Below, piece by piece: positions 58,639 to 58,666 of a DNA stretch of 58,666 nt. Within the stretch, counting starts at the first letter, position 1. The number at the start of each line of letters is the position of its first letter. This DNA is from a virus, in the IMG/VR virus record IMGVR_UViG_3300028383_000267, positions 1 through 58,666 of that record. One strand, given 5' to 3'. A program made the translations under genes and the position numbers. The notes beneath the pieces were generated by a model. That model worked only from the letters and a program-made list of their open reading frames with translations. It was not told the DNA's origin and did not search any database.

Positions 58639-58666
58639 GATATTCTCCCACACATTCCCAGGGGTA

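Noticed and set aside
1-58666. tRNA genes, CRISPR arrays, insertion sequences and attachment sites
   Set aside because: Looked for by eye; no cloverleaf, spaced repeats, transposase or integrase was recognised, although a tRNA could be missed without a covariance search.

Overview
The window looks like part of the genome of a T4-like marine myovirus (cyanophage or pelagimyophage type). The support is an AT-rich genome of tightly packed, often overlapping genes; long fibre proteins, one with a tail-collar domain and one with an Mtd-type N-terminus; a T4-type RNase H/5'-3' exonuclease; a MoxR ATPase next to a VWA metallopeptidase; phage-type QueE and FolE; and T4-like late promoter motifs (NATAAATA) alongside perfect sigma-70-type early promoters. 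No photosystem gene, tRNA, integrase or other host marker was seen, so the host is left open.

Layout. (1) 1-7.9 kb, plus strand: virion and fibre genes. Three consecutive fibre proteins share one N-terminal module and two further structural proteins are tandem paralogues; most gaps carry a late promoter motif. (2) 7.9-22.8 kb, plus strand: starts with a consensus sigma-70 promoter, then glycosyltransferase-like genes, six radical-SAM proteins in near-continuous succession, two SGNH-hydrolase-like proteins and two members of a glycosyltransferase-like family. (3) 22.8-23.2 kb: no intact gene, but a decayed copy of a nucleotide-sugar dehydrogenase joined to the tail of another glycosyltransferase-like gene. 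(4) 23.2-26.5 kb, minus strand: glycosyltransferase-like protein, 2OG-oxygenase-like protein, amidinotransferase and a short DegT-like protein. (5) 26.5-45.6 kb, mostly plus strand: intact nucleotide-sugar dehydrogenase, glycosyltransferases, a split Fe-S/radical-SAM pair, DegT aminotransferase, four tandem nitroreductase-fold proteins, a further radical-SAM protein, carbamoyltransferase, methyltransferases, two short SDRs, fatty-acid desaturase, four 2OG-oxygenase-like proteins plus one TauD-like protein, and a PLP-fold protein; one minus-strand sulfotransferase lies inside. (6) 45.6-47.7 kb, minus strand: flavin reductase and an Mtd-type fibre gene. (7) 47.8-58.6 kb, minus strand: conserved phage accessory and early genes, including VWA/MoxR, RNase H, queE, folE and a HIT protein, with early promoters.

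How it fits together. The roughly 37-kb stretch between the two fibre-gene blocks reads as one large biosynthetic island, mostly translationally coupled and in places duplicated or decayed. Its enzymes (sugar oxidation, transamination, amidination, carbamoylation, methylation, sulfation, acyl-chain desaturation, hydroxylation, glycosyl transfer, radical-SAM chemistry) are what would be expected for building and decorating a complex glycan or other small molecule; the flanking fibre genes suggest, but do not prove, a role at the virion or host surface. FolE and QueE point separately to 7-deazaguanine synthesis (GTP to the CDG/preQ0 branch), but QueD and QueC are not in the window.

All functional statements rest on motifs read by eye; no searches were run.
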